DNA from: Trichopria drosophilae
Taxonomy: Eukaryota; Arthropoda; Insecta; Hymenoptera; Diapriidae
Length of the DNA: 64,000 bases
Direction of reading: 5' to 3'
NCBI GenBank assembly: GCA_030407085.1
Contig: CM059582.1
Coordinates: 203,154,001 to 203,218,000 of the forward strand
Numbering within the stretch: the stretch's first letter is position 1; each line of letters begins with the position of its first letter. Positions 1 through 11,044 of this stretch are shown one piece after another. The notes beneath the pieces are model-generated. The model had not been told where the DNA came from. It worked only from the letters and a program-made list of their open reading frames with translations, and did not search any database. The position numbers and the translations under genes were made by a program.

Positions 1-132
1 CTACAGCGACTGAGCAGTTTTGTTAGATCTATAAAAGATGATTATAGATATGCATAACAAAACAGAAAATAAGTTAATAAAAACCTCATATATAAATATA
101 TTTGCAAATAATTATTAACTATTATATTCTCT

Positions 133-830
133 TGAAGAGCAGTTTTTCAGCGTTTATTCTGCGGTAATTTTGGTCCGAAACGACCGGCCGCCGCTCTTGA
201 ACCCCGGTTTTTCATCGGTTATTCTTCGGTAATTTTGAGAGAAACAACCTGCCGCCGCTCTTGAACAGCGGTTTTTTATCGTTTATTCTACGGTAATTTT
301 AAGAAAAACGACCGATCCACCCTATGGTACTACGGTTTTTATTGGTTATTCTGCGGTAATTTTACGAGAAACAACTGATCAACGCTCTGGAAGAACGGTT
401 TTTCATCGGTTATTCTGCTGTCATTTTGGGAGAAACGACCGGTTGACGCTCTAGAAGAGCGGTTTTTAATCGGTTATTTACGATAAATTTCGCTAGAATC
501 ATCCGGTCGACGCTTTGGAACAATAGTTTTTCATCGGTTATTCTGAGGTAATTGTGCAAGAAACAACCGGTCGCCGCTTTGGAATGGTGGTTTTTCATCG
601 GTTATTTAGCGATAATTTCGCTAGAAACAACCGGTCAGTGCTCTTGAAGAGAGGTTTTTCATCGGTTATTTTGCGGTAATTTGGCTGGAAACGACCGGTC
701 GACGCTGTTGAAGATCGGGTTTTTATCGGTTATTTTGCGGTAATTTTCCTGGAAATGACCGGTTGACGCTCCTGAAGAGCGGTTTCTTATCGGTTATTCT
801 GCGGTGATTTTATAAATTTTAACCATACGC
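133..830. repeat. 63-65 bp minisatellite, about 11 copies
   Basis: Eleven diverged copies of a 62-66 bp unit follow one another, with the shared core TTATTCTGCGGTAATTTT recurring near 150, 213, 276, 339, 405, 467, 532, 595, 659, 724 and 787. Each unit also carries an AAACGACCGGTCGACGCT-like segment and a GAAGAGCGG-like joint. Copies differ at many positions, so the array is old. It decays after 830 into shorter CGGTTATTTT repeats up to about 930. No open frame runs through it on either strand beyond chance length, so it is read as non-coding satellite DNA. Confidence 0.85.
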
Positions 831-930
831 CTTTTTCTCGTAGTCCGGTTTTTTCGTGGTAAATACGGTTGTACGACGGTTATTTTTTGGCGGTTTTCGA
901 CCGGTTATTTTTTTTCGGTTATTTTGCGGT

Positions 931-1750
931 TGCCCGTCCTGATAGGGCTATGTTAAACGGTTGGAAGTAAATCGATTCATGTTTAATGTCATCATTTCAC
1001 ACTCCGGCGGTAACTGAACTGTTTGTTATGTTACGATACTGCAATTGATGTAGTAAAATACCATTCGAATTGTAAATGTACAATGTTCGTCATTGTCTTA
1101 ATCAGAATTGACACGTAACATTGCAACTGACTGTAAATTTACATACAATGTATTTTAGGATCTTAAATTTACCATCACCTTTTTTTACCATATAAGAGAG
1201 AGTAAGGGAGATTTTCTAATTTGTGAGATTAACATTTAACCTCAAATTATTGTATATTTGAATTATTAACCCGACAAACTAACCTATTCAAAAAATGATA
1301 TTCAAAGTAGCCATTCAAACTACAAAAATAGTTGTCATGCATCGAAATCGAAATAAAAATCGGGAAAATCAAGAAAAGTTGTATATTTTCCGCGGCGCGC
1401 AGGTATACTGGAGTTTGCAGTCTGGACTAGCATTAACCAGCACAGCTGATCAGCTGATCAGCAAGAGTTGACCGTTGAGACTCGGTAATTTTTGCCGAAG
1501 TTACTAAATAGAATTTGCAGAAAAGTCGTATACGAGTTATTGGGTACATTCTCTCGACATTACCAAGCAAATATTACCGAAGTGACAATATAAATTTCAC
1601 ATAATGTTGGTTACTGAATTTCTTATACAAATTTTACTTGAGTTTTCGGCAGAATCTATAAACGTTTTTTTTTCCGTGTGTACTGTGACAAACAGCATCA
1701 AATTGCACTGTTCACATTCTGCAGAGGAAAGTGGTCTACGTTCGTCTTTA
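931..1750. other. AT-rich intergenic DNA
   Basis: No coding frame, RNA gene or repeat family could be recognised here. A short perfect palindrome, CAGCTGATCAGCTGATCAGC, lies near 1443-1462, and a GC-rich patch lies near 1390. Neither suggests a function. Confidence 0.5.
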
Positions 1751-1757
1751 GTGAACT

Positions 1758-1935
1758 AATTTCTTATCGCCAGAAGATATTTTATTTTTCCCAATTTTAC
1801 GAATCTTAATGTCCAAATCTTCAGCGTAAAGTGGATAGGTTATAGAGAAATACTTATAATCTAATTCTCTTATAGTAGTTATATCGACCTTTAAACTAGA
1901 AAAGTAATACTTACCCTGGTATTCAGTAAATGGTT
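1758..1935 (-). pseudogene. Collapsed second copy of the ankyrin gene
   Basis: Read on the minus strand, about 1760-1880 encodes a peptide aligning with the C-terminus of the intact neighbour at 2678-3682: the remnant has LDYKYFSITYPLYAEDLDIK where the gene has SDYKHFSEVYPLYAADLEAK. Directly upstream (about 1905-1930) lies CTGAATACCAGGGTAAGTAT, which matches the exon 1/donor region of the intact gene (CTGAATACTAGTGTGAGTAT, near 4270-4290). So both ends of a paralogue survive but the ankyrin repeats and the intron have been lost. It reads as a tandem duplicate with an internal deletion and cannot encode a working protein. Confidence 0.75.
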
Positions 1936-2677
1936 AGTATTGTTCTGGTCTTCAATATATGGCTTGTATCAAAAAATTCGTTTAATGCGAGCAGAAACCA
2001 TAAAGTAAACAAAAATTTTCCCCGTTATTTTTTACACTTTTTTAAGAGTATTGCAGCCATTTTTAAAGTCGTCTGATACGATACTCTCCAATAGCTACGT
2101 ATTCTTGGCAATTATTCAATTCGGGTAAGAATTGCACTGTCGAGAGAATTACAACACTTTATTCATCAAATTTTGGTCAAGTTATTTTATTTAAATATAC
2201 TATTGTTAGGTAACGCATTCGAAATTAAACGAGGTTAAATAATCGCCATTTTATAGTACATTTTTTTAAGTACAGGAAAAAAAATAAAAAGTATAAACAC
2301 ATTAGTTAATATTATAATTTTTTATTAAATAGAAAATAATGGAAAACAGGTAATAGATTATTGCAGGTACATAAATATTGTCGAATTCACTTAGCCATTT
2401 TTTTAAGCGAATGGCAAATACCTGGCACTAAACTGCGGATAACTGACTGAGCGATTGAAAAAAGTTTTCATATCGACATTCCTGTACACACATACATCGA
2501 GATATACAATATTATTTGGATATTCAATATAAGAATTTTGTTAATACTTGTGCAAGTAATAAGGACGTCATTTTTCCATGTTCATATTCAACCACCCTGC
2601 ATCAAAGGAACCCGCTGACTCAGAGTTACTTGTTCGCTTCCTGCAGTGTGAACTCGACTAGATTCGCACTTACTGCA
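1936..2677. other. 3' flank of the ankyrin gene
   Basis: This AT-rich stretch lies between the ankyrin stop codon and the decayed paralogue. On the minus strand an AATAAA polyadenylation-type hexamer lies near 2317-2322, about 360 bases past the stop, and would suit the ankyrin transcript. No coding frame was recognised. The short open frame at 2516-2704 on the plus strand resembles nothing known to me. Confidence 0.4.
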
Positions 2678-3682
2678 CTAATGTCTCAGTATATTCACGA
2701 ATAGACGAGGAATATATTGCAATATCCTCCTAAATATTTTTCTATCGTCAGATGATGATTTATATTTCTTGATTTCACGAAATTTAGCTTCCAAATCTGC
2801 AGCATAAAGCGGATATACTTCAGAAAAATGCTTATAATCTGACTCTCTATTAGCTGATATATCCGTCCACTTTTCTACAATGTCATTGACCCTCATGGCA
2901 AACACATCGAAATCCGTTATGCTGTCAATCACTTCATCTATTTTCATAGATTCGATTTCAGCAATGTGATCCTTGAATATTAAACCGAAGACTTGACTTT
3001 TGGAAATCGTCAACATGAACGATTCGTGCACTTTCTTATTCTGAGCAGTTAGCTTCACCAAGTGTTTTATCAGAATGGTGGCAATTTCCTCTATTTTCTG
3101 AACGATCTCATACCTGGAACAGTGTTTAAGAGTTTGGAAGGTAGCTTCGAGAATATTCGGCACGTTGTGGTTTACATAAAAAAACAGACAGTATGCTCGT
3201 CTGCTATTCAAGAGGACCTTAACTATTTCTGGGTTTTTATGCCAAATAGCATAGTGTATCGGCGTATTGTTGGATTCATCTGGCGCTGTAGGATCACTAT
3301 GATGTTCAAGTAATAATGATACGATCTCGACGTTGTTGAGGACAGTCGCACGATGTAGAGGGATCTGCCCATCAGATGCCTTCGCGCGTACATTACCTCC
3401 CGCCAAGAGGATCATTTTCACTATCTCTGGCGATTGCTGGGACCTACGACTCACCGCTAAATGTAGCGCTGACTCACCATCGAGTGTAGTAGCGTTTATG
3501 TCACATCCATGGGTAATTAGGATATTTACGAATTTTTCTATGCCCCTTGTTACTGCGCAGTGAAGTGGAGTAATCCTTCCAGAATTTGTTACGTTGATGT
3601 CATACCCTCTTTGTAGAAGTTTCTTGACATCCTTGGCTTTTGGTGTTTTCGACATTACAATCTTATGCAACCGTGTATCCAT
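2678..3682 (-). CDS. Ankyrin-repeat protein, 334 residues
   Basis: This is an intact coding exon with four to five ankyrin repeats in its first half. Signatures include TPLHCAVTRGIEKFVNILI, SALHLAVSRR, IPLHRATVLNNVEIVSLLL and TPIHYAIWHKNPEIVKVLL. Such repeats normally bind other proteins; the partner cannot be told. The second half (about residues 165-334) has no repeat I recognise, but ends in a YPLYAADLE motif also kept in the decayed copy at 1758-1935. I see no signal peptide or membrane helix. The frame is open upstream to a GTG at 3721 and to a splice acceptor at 3731, but the first ATG is at 3682, and the upstream exon has no in-frame ATG, so 3682 is the likely start. Multicopy ankyrin genes with private C-termini are common in parasitoid wasps, which is context, not proof. 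A PRANC or F-box tail was looked for and not clearly seen. Confidence 0.85.
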   Translation of the reverse strand: MDTRLHKIVMSKTPKAKDVKKLLQRGYDINVTNSGRITPLHCAVTRGIEKFVNILITHGCDINATTLDGESALHLAVSRRSQQSPEIVKMILLAGGNVRAKASDGQIPLHRATVLNNVEIVSLLLEHHSDPTAPDESNNTPIHYAIWHKNPEIVKVLLNSRRAYCLFFYVNHNVPNILEATFQTLKHCSRYEIVQKIEEIATILIKHLVKLTAQNKKVHESFMLTISKSQVFGLIFKDHIAEIESMKIDEVIDSITDFDVFAMRVNDIVEKWTDISANRESDYKHFSEVYPLYAADLEAKFREIKKYKSSSDDRKIFRRILQYIPRLFVNILRH

Positions 3683-3730
3683 GACGTTTCTTTGAATGCT
3701 TTCACGTGAAAACGATGGCACGTTATTTCT

Positions 3731-4276
3731 CTGAAATACAAAGATAAATTACATTTAAATTACTAAGCTCATACATATTACCCAAAGGCTTCAAACCGAG
3801 AAATTGTTGACGTGGACGCTACGTCACGTGTGCAAGATTAGAAACGTCCCACCAGTGTTAAAGTCAATAACGGAAACCATCACATCTCACACTTGCAGAA
3901 TTTCAATAGTCTATTGGTTTGACAGGCTAACCAAAGTGCGGTATGTCAAAACCTACGATTACAAGTACAATGCCGAAATTGCTTATCTCTGTTCATACGA
4001 AAGAAAGGTATATAAAGAGTGGCTAACCATTTAAATCAAAACAATGAGCCAATATCCATATACAATAATAATTGACGAAAGAAAGACCGATGACAAATAC
4101 TGCGTTAACTCGTGAAAATTTATCGCTACTTCATTAAAACTTCGTTTCCTAATAAATTTGTTCCAGTTAAATGATCATCTGTTATTTTTTATTATTTTTT
4201 TTAATCAGAAATAGATGGGTTTTTCTGAGCATTGTGGAATTTATTCTTAAGCGTAAACTATAAAAGTTATACTCAC
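3731..4276 (-). other. Intron of the ankyrin gene
   Basis: On the minus strand a good donor (AGT|GTGAGTATAAC, exon end at 4277) and acceptor (CTTTGTATTTCAG|AGAAAT, exon start at 3730) enclose 546 bases. The same donor context is conserved in the remnant copy at about 1916-1930, which supports its being real. The plus-strand open frame at 3804-4034 inside it has no recognisable similarity. Confidence 0.65.
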
Positions 4277-4460
4277 ACTAGTATTCAGCAAACGGAAGGG
4301 GGTGATGCTGTTGCAGGACGTAACAACCGTTTGTTTATTCCTCGCACTGAACACTGGATAGAACAGAACGTTGCACGACGAAGGCCTTGGTGGAACTAAG
4401 TGGAAACATCAATAACAGTGTATACGAGTCTGAAGAAGGGGGCAACACAACAATAACAAA
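4277..4460 (-). other. Non-coding first exon (5' UTR) of the ankyrin gene
   Basis: This is the presumed first exon upstream of the donor at 4276/4277. In the frame that would continue into the ankyrin coding exon it is open back to a TGA near 4413 but contains no ATG, so it is taken as 5' untranslated. The only ATG (4409) is in another frame and stops after about 25 codons. The transcription start is not visible; the upstream limit given is a guess. Confidence 0.45.
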
Positions 4461-4985
4461 AACAACCGTCAGGCTATTGGTCAGTTAGAAAGGGACAGGT
4501 CATAATATCCACATTCCAGAGACGATATCAGTTTACGACCACACATATTTTCTTACCCTAATGAAGTATCTGTTATTTTTTTGAGATAGTATACATCGTA
4601 TTGTTTTGTAAAATATAATTATCCTGAAGTGACGTCAACGCTCGCATACCTAACAGAAGATATGTAATTAAATTCTGGAAACGTCTCTATACCTACTTCT
4701 CTTAAAAGTAGTAGTTCGAAAAAAATACTGAAATTTTAAGCTATGTCCAGGAAGTGAGAATAGATTACATGTCCGGTGCAGTGTTAATGTCAATCTATTT
4801 TTGCATTCGATTGAGAAATGTAGTTGCACTTTTATGTTTTTATATAGTAGTTTTCAATAAAAGTACGTAAATTTTTGTTTTCTGTGAAAGTGAGGGTTGC
4901 GGGCCGAGCTGAAAACAAGGCACAAAAAAGCTCGGTCTCACACTGGCCCAAAAAAAGATTGTTAATTTGGGTTCCTTAGGGTCTG
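4461..4985. other. Intergenic DNA upstream of the ankyrin gene
   Basis: This region would hold the promoter of the minus-strand ankyrin gene. No TATA box with a clear start site could be picked out, and there is no coding frame. From about 4890 the sequence becomes more GC-rich and merges into a family A repeat. Confidence 0.35.
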
Positions 4986-4989
4986 AACC

Positions 4990-6275
4990 GTTGAACATTT
5001 GATGAAAAACTATAGGGTAATTTTTATGCCCGAAGTGACCAAATTCAATACTTCGTCTGGGTCGAAGTGAAAATTTGTGTCCCTGATCTTGTAAATACGT
5101 ACGTCCGTACGTCCCGTTTTTTTGACTCGCTTCGCTCGCTCAGATACTTCGACCCAGTGGAGAGTCAACTATTCCTTAACACTCGTTTGTTTACTAACAG
5201 CTTTCAATTATATTATAAAATTATATTGATATTGGGTGGTCCAATCATATTTAGGTCCAAGTGGCTTCCATAGATATGTTACGACAATATAGTGTTTCAT
5301 ATATGTATGAAAATTGAAAATGAGCATTTCCAAATCTTCGACCCCGACAACAGGCCGAAGTATTAATAAATAAATGTTGCAAAACACTTAATTCATGCAC
5401 TTGTATTGTAATAGACTATTCGATGAATATTACATGTTTACTTTGTTTAACTAATTACTGTCTGTATCATTATGATCTTATATATATAATATATATACAT
5501 ATAATTCGTCAAAGCTATCTTGAAAGTGTCGAAAAGATCTCTGACGAATGTCTTTTAAATAGTATAAGACATCTTTTAGATATACCGAAATAGTTATTTT
5601 CGTATCAAGGGCGTAATAGAACTTATGCGCCCATAGGTGATCACCGCGCACGAGGGGCTGGCGAAGACTACCCCTGGGGGGTAGAGGGTCGATACGTCGA
5701 AATTTGATGAAAAACTATAGGGTAATTTTTTTTCCGAGGTGACCAAATTCAATACTTTTTCAGACAATAGTCATAAGCATATTAAACAAGTTTTTATGAT
5801 ATTATCATTGACTTTAGGAAGAAAATACATAAAACATTTTTTCTAGGGAATTTCATGTCCTATCTTTTTTGTTTGAAACATTTTTTAATAAAATTTGTAT
5901 TTTTCAATGTAAATGCAAAAAACTACGAAGAAACTTAATTGGGGCTAATTTTTTTTAGTAATGGACAGATGGATATGCGCCAAAATCTAAGCAAATCTAA
6001 GTTATGCCAAGACGCGTATTTTAAAAAAAATGTATGTCAATACGCTAATCCGTTCGGGAGCTATCGCGAGACAAGAAAACGGGTCATAAGGACGTACGGA
6101 CGTACGTAAGAGCATGGACACAAATTTTGTTATTGTTGATTTGGGTTCCTTCGGGTCTGAAACGTCGACATTTGATGAAAACCTGTATTTGTATATGTAT
6201 TGGAGATAACTGTAAACAAGGGCACTACACGAGTATGTTACGCAATGGAAAGTCTAGGATTTATGTAAACGACAA
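4990..6275 (+). mobile_element. Family A repeat, copy 1 (rearranged)
   Basis: This is one of five copies in the window of a non-coding element. It carries the family landmarks: GATGAAAAACTATAGGG near 5000 and again near 5710, a CTCGCTTCGCTCGCTCAG palindromic core near 5130, TTCGACCCAGTGGAGAGTC near 5148, and GGTGATCACCGCGC near 5637. It lacks the clean terminal inverted repeat of the 19.4 kb copy. Its right end (to about 6275) includes a segment ending in a GGGCACTACACGAGTATG motif that also occurs, inverted, near 20925-20945. The short open frames inside it are not conserved between copies and are not called genes. Confidence 0.7.
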
Positions 6276-6935
6276 CATTATAACAAACAAAATATGTCCA
6301 AGAAATTCTAAGGATTTATACGACCTTAATTTACATGAAGTTTACATTTTCAAAAATACGATATTACACATAGTATTTTTTATCAACTATTATATATTAA
6401 CAAGAATGAGTGGAATCCACCAAAAAACACTTCTTGTAAAAAAACTCGCCAACTTCTTATTAGTAAAACATAATTACCACAAAAAATGCTATCAGAATTA
6501 AATTATGTGCAATTATAAGGCTATATTCTTATTCTACAAATGCATTGAAATCATGTATTAAGGCCAAGTTCTTTCTAATGAAAGAAACTATCCATTAATG
6601 CAATATGCAATAATTAGGAAAGAAAATTTTGTGTACATTCAGAACACCACAACATTTTTCAAGAAACTTCTTCGAAATCAAAGTCATTTGTTTAATTAAA
6701 TTGCCATTTAATAAAAAAATTTCAAGCATTCCACAACTGGCTTGTCAAAAACTTGGCTGCCCTTTTAGTCAAGTTTTTCGAAGAATCTTGGTCCCTGAAG
6801 AATGGTCCCTATTTCGAAGTGTCATGAAATATTCAGAATACATGCATCATGCATCAGTCAATACATTATTGTTTGCAATTTCTTACATTTCGTTACGCAC
6901 ATATTCCAGTTAATTTATCATCACAGCATTTACAT
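6276..6935. other. AT-rich DNA without a recognised gene
   Basis: Open frames at 6127-6501 and 6629-6913 are low-complexity AT-rich translations with no domain I recognise. They may be unrecognised transposon tails next to the LINE fragment on the right. No repeat unit was found. Confidence 0.35.
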
Positions 6936-7875
6936 TTATTGGCACAACAAAATATTGTTCTCTATTCGATCAAATGCATCAGTAAGTTTCTTATATAATA
7001 AAGTGCACGCAGTATCTGGCGACATACAAGCTTCCACAACAAGCCAACGTTTATCATTAATGTTATATTGAAAATTCATTTGGTTATCAACATTCAAAAC
7101 CGGGAAAGCTTTATCAATACGCAGCGCAGGATGATAGCCATCTTCCGGTACGGCTGGTTGTAGCGCGCGATGAATTGTAATGGGAAAATTAGAAAAAACT
7201 AAATCAAGACATTTATCATGAACGTTAAGAATAAAATGTTTATGAGTAACATCGACTACTTCAGAAAAAATATGAAGTCGTTGATGTTTGTCTGTGGCTG
7301 CAGCGGTATTCGAAATAATGGCATTACAAATATTCGGAGGGACATAAGTATTCACATTAAAATCGCCTAAAATAACAAAACGATAAGTACCGATGTGATT
7401 TTGATGACTGGCTATATGACATATATGATTCTCGATAATTTGTAAATAAAAATCAAAATCATAGTACGGTAGATCCGGAGGAAAATAAACAATATAAAAA
7501 TAAATCCAACTGTGATTATATTTCACTAATACGGAAAGTAATTCACCAGAAAAAGGACTTTCGGCGTCAAATCTCAAATCGATTACGTGATTGAACAGTT
7601 GACTATTGACTGCTAATAGAACCCCACCGCCAGATCTATTAACACCATCGGACCGATGAACATCAAAAATATCTACGGGAAATAAAAAACTACTAACTAC
7701 AGTGTCATTTAGCCAGGTTTCAACAAAAGCCACAATCAAACAATCAGTTGAATATGCAAATTCTTGAATGAACGCACAATTCGATTTTAATCCTCGCACA
7801 TTTTGAAAATATATTGAAAGATGGTTTGAATCTTGGATGCCATCAGCATAATCCTCTTCACATGCCGATGTGATA
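6936..7875 (-). pseudogene. LINE ORF2 endonuclease fragment (CR1/Jockey-like)
   Basis: The minus strand encodes an APE-type endonuclease of the endonuclease/exonuclease/phosphatase superfamily, which nicks target DNA for reverse transcription. Visible motifs in order are IYFQNVRGLKSN, VAFVETWLND (catalytic Glu), RSDGVNRSGGGVLLAV and VILGDFNVN (catalytic Asp/Asn). The frame runs to a stop at 6936 but no reverse transcriptase follows, so the element lost its 3' part, the reverse of the usual 5' truncation of LINEs. It overlaps the ORF1-like frame upstream (8057-8573). CR1-like is favoured because of the zinc-finger ORF1 beside it; Jockey is possible. Confidence 0.8.
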
Positions 7876-8056
7876 CCTTGGTATCGGATATTCGGATTGT
7901 TTTCAGCAAGGTGAGTTCTTCCTGCAACTGATCTTGACTTACTAATGTTCCGAAGTGAGGTTGAGATTAAGCTGGTACTTTGACAACAGTTAGTCTTCCA
8001 CGACGATGTTGAACTCGTACAGACTCGCTTGCCTTCTGACGAGCTTGCAGGTCTGA

Positions 8057-8573
8057 TTAAAGCTCGTGCAGTTCTTGCCTCTGAAGGTCGGTTCTGTCCG
8101 AGAAAATAGACAGCCGTCGCCATAATTCCTCCGGAGTTGAGCGTATGGATGTCATCCTGTTGCGAAAAGTAGCAAGAAGATTCCTTGCTATCTCTGGGGT
8201 ATCCAAAAAAAGACGCAGCGGACGTGGCCGCTGAGCATCCTGCAAATATGATCCAATGCGGGCAACTTTAAAATGCAAATCTTGCATGTCTGGCAAAAGT
8301 CGCTTTTTGGTATTTATTACATCGGATGAATGACGCTCAACATAATTAGCGTTAACAGGTTCCGGAAAATGGAATAACATGACATTATGTTGGAGCAAAA
8401 TTCTGTTTCATTGTGGCACTAAAATTTTCTAATATTGCAGCAGAAGGAAACGATGAAATGCTAGTTGTTAGTGCACATTGACCTAGCTTCGTCGCACATT
8501 CCGAGCAGGTAAATGCATTGTCTTCTATAAGGGCTCCGCAAACTTTCTTGGCACAGCTAGAGTGAAAAATCAT
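8057..8573 (-). pseudogene. LINE ORF1-like fragment with zinc-finger start
   Basis: Two overlapping minus-strand frames (8385-8573 and 8057-8398) make up the ORF1 side of the same LINE. The first begins with a PHD-like cysteine/histidine pattern (FHSSCAKKVCG then FTCSEC). The second has the RPRPLRLFLDTPEIARNLL and FSDRTDLQRQELHEL stretches typical of CR1- and Jockey-type ORF1 proteins, which bind element RNA. A frameshift near 8390 separates the two, and the second frame stops at 8057. The fragment is non-functional as it stands. Confidence 0.65.
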
Positions 8574-8639
8574 ATTACGACGAGTGAAAATTGTAGCACT
8601 TTGTAAACGTTTTACAAAACCCTCCTAAATAGCACATTG

Positions 8640-8950
8640 AGAAAGTGCACATTTAGTACCCACTGTTGGGGACTCGCCTGACGAAGAATTAGGGGGCTCC
8701 GTATCATTCTTGTAATGTGCAGGTTGCTTTTGAATATAAATAAAGCAGAAAATGTTGCAACACTTAGACACAGTGTCGTCAAATCATAAACAAAGAGCGC
8801 TGCTACGTGGCTAACGTAAACAAGTTTACGAAAACATGTGAAACAAAGCCACTATATGCAATATAATATGCTTGACTAAGCACATATATAATATCATGTA
8901 ACGGAATTTTCGTTTTTAAGGCGTGAATGTAACTCGCTACTATTTTTAAT
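8640..8950. other. Spacer between LINE and Penelope fragments
   Basis: No gene was seen. The segment separates two unrelated retroelement remnants that lie on the same strand. Confidence 0.4.
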
Positions 8951-9925
8951 CTAAAATTTCAGTGGCTTGAACGCATTTATTTCATCCGTTAGAAATTCAG
9001 CAATACTATGAGTCGGTGTACCAATGATAGATATTATCGGTCGTAAAGTAACATTTTCTTTATGCAATTTGGGTAGTACATAACCTCTAGGAAGGTTTTT
9101 ATCAGTCTGCGTGATGCTGTTATTATGGTATTTCGTTGGTAAATACTCCTGGTCATTGAAATATTTAAGGATATCCTGACAAGAAGTTTGCATGATTTTT
9201 AGTGGATTGTTGTTTACTGGTTCGTATGTATTCTCATCAGCAAATAACGATTCCATTTTCTGAATATATTCCGATTTGTTGGACGCAACTGTAATATTTC
9301 CTTTGTCAGATTGCGTGAATATGATATCTGTATTATAGCGTTTAAATTTATTGGTTTCTAGTATTCATTCTGTTTAAAAATTTTTTCTTCATGTTTAATA
9401 TGGATAGTTTTTCTTAATGAGTGTTTTAAAATATTTGTAACATCTTGTCTTATATTCTTAATAGGAATTTCGCAATTAGTAAATCTAGTAGTTTCAATAT
9501 TTTTTATAGTGTCAATAATCGAATGTAAATCTATTTGTTTTTGTACGTTAAAACCGGGGCAGAGTTAAAGAGTATAGATATAACATTGTCTGGGATATTT
9601 ACGTTGCTGAGGTTAACGAACCACTTATTTTTGTTTACATTATTTGTAAGATTTTGAACTGTTTGTTGTGAGCGTTTCAAACATAAAAATTTTTTATTGA
9701 ATTTTCGTATAATATTTTGTGTATATTTGTTAATTATTTCAGACTGAAGATGTTCAATAGATGAGAGTTAATCTGTGTTAGCTAATAAAATATGCGATTT
9801 TAATTTTTCTTTCTTCACGTGTAAATATTGACAATGAGTATGTATATCTTTAATTTCGTTATTGAATAATTTTAACTGAAAGTTATCAATACAACGTTGA
9901 TTTTTGCTTTTACTTTTATTACTAT
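8951..9925 (-). pseudogene. Penelope-like retroelement, N-terminal half
   Basis: The minus strand carries in order the N-terminal Penelope domain (NKWFVNLSNVNIPDNVISIL at about 9625-9570), a TQSDKGNITVASNKSEYIQKM-like stretch (about 9320-9255), then the start of the reverse transcriptase with PRGYVLPKLHKENVTLRPII (about 9090-9030), whose LPKLHK and LRPI(I/V)S motifs are diagnostic. Frame changes occur near 9545 and 9370, and a TAA interrupts the frame near 9770. The sequence ends shortly after LRPIIS, so the reverse transcriptase catalytic YADD-type box and the GIY-YIG endonuclease are missing. The longest clean frame is 8951-9256. Confidence 0.8.
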
Positions 9926-9959
9926 GGAACCAAATATTATTCAAACAACTATTGATTTC

Positions 9960-11040
9960 TGTAATTTTAAATATTCAAAATAAAACTTCCTACTAATGGT
10001 GTTGTTAAAAATTTTTTATACTAAAGTACAATATGATTTTTTTACAATACAGTTAAAATGCATAATAGAATTTACAAAAAAAATGTCCGTATACACATTT
10101 CTTTTAAATCTTACACACTAAGTTTTCATTTAAGCTCTTTCACTACAATTGCGAACATGCTTCTCAAAAGTTTACTCTCAAGTAAAGAAAACATTTTTAG
10201 GTTAATAACTTGTCTTTGAATTTACTTTATTAAATATATATAAACAAAATCTATTAAATTATAGTTGTTACAAAATGTGAAATTAATCAATTTGAAAAAA
10301 AATGTTTGTGATTAATAAACTATTAATAAAGTGTGATCTTTAGTAAAAACTTACGAAAGTAACTTTTGACGAAACATGTATTCTTGTTCCTATAACCGTC
10401 GGGAAAAAAGACACCAAAATAACAAAAAGATAGTGTAATGTATTTTTGGGGTTCACAATTCGTAATAATCATGAGTCACCTAGCTAAGTACAATTTATCG
10501 CCGTGTTAAAGGCATTTGTGCAATATTAATTGTTTTCAATTTGAATTGTCACTGTCGTAACGGACACATAAAGCGGGGATCGTGAAAATGTAATTTGAAT
10601 CGATTTTTGTACTGTGATCCTGCTCCATCGGAAAAATAATAAACCTTCTTTACATTTAGCGCACCGAATTTTGATTGTCAAAATTGTCAAATAATAATCA
10701 TCTTTGAATTATACGAAATGTACTCCAATCGCTTCGTGGTTTTCATATTCTGATAAAATAACATAATTTATGTTCTGAATAATGTCATCTTTTTTATAAA
10801 ATAATACATATACATGTAATGTTGCATAGTCTTTACTCCAATTACCAAAATTACAAATTGAAATTTTTTTTTATTTCAAATTTAAATATTTTACGGTATT
10901 ATATTTAACATATAAACCTCTAAGAATCTGCAAAATGAAACATAAAGATTAAGTAGTCGATTTTTCGTGGCCCACTTAAGAAATTTTGACTCTATATTAT
11001 AAACGCAAACTATCCTTATATAATTTTACAATACATTATA
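9960..11040. other. AT-rich intergenic DNA
   Basis: Very AT-rich sequence with many short homopolymers and no open frame of interest. I found no repeat unit, RNA gene or transposon end in it. Confidence 0.5.
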
Positions 11041-11044
11041 TTAC

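Noticed and set aside
133..830. CRISPR array
   Set aside because: Units are directly adjacent and all parts diverge together, with no unique spacers, and the window is eukaryotic; the same holds for the 80 bp, 32 bp and 20 bp arrays.
3062..3563. Plus-strand frames of 76-83 residues
   Set aside because: They are antisense shadows of the ankyrin coding exon.
2678..3682. Bacterial or viral origin of the ankyrin gene
   Set aside because: It has a spliced leader exon and a decayed paralogue with the same exon boundary, so it behaves as a resident nuclear gene; an ancient transfer cannot be excluded from this sequence alone.
3683..3721. Start of the ankyrin gene at the upstream GTG
   Set aside because: Eukaryotic nuclear genes rarely start at GTG; an in-frame ATG follows 13 codons later, after the splice acceptor.
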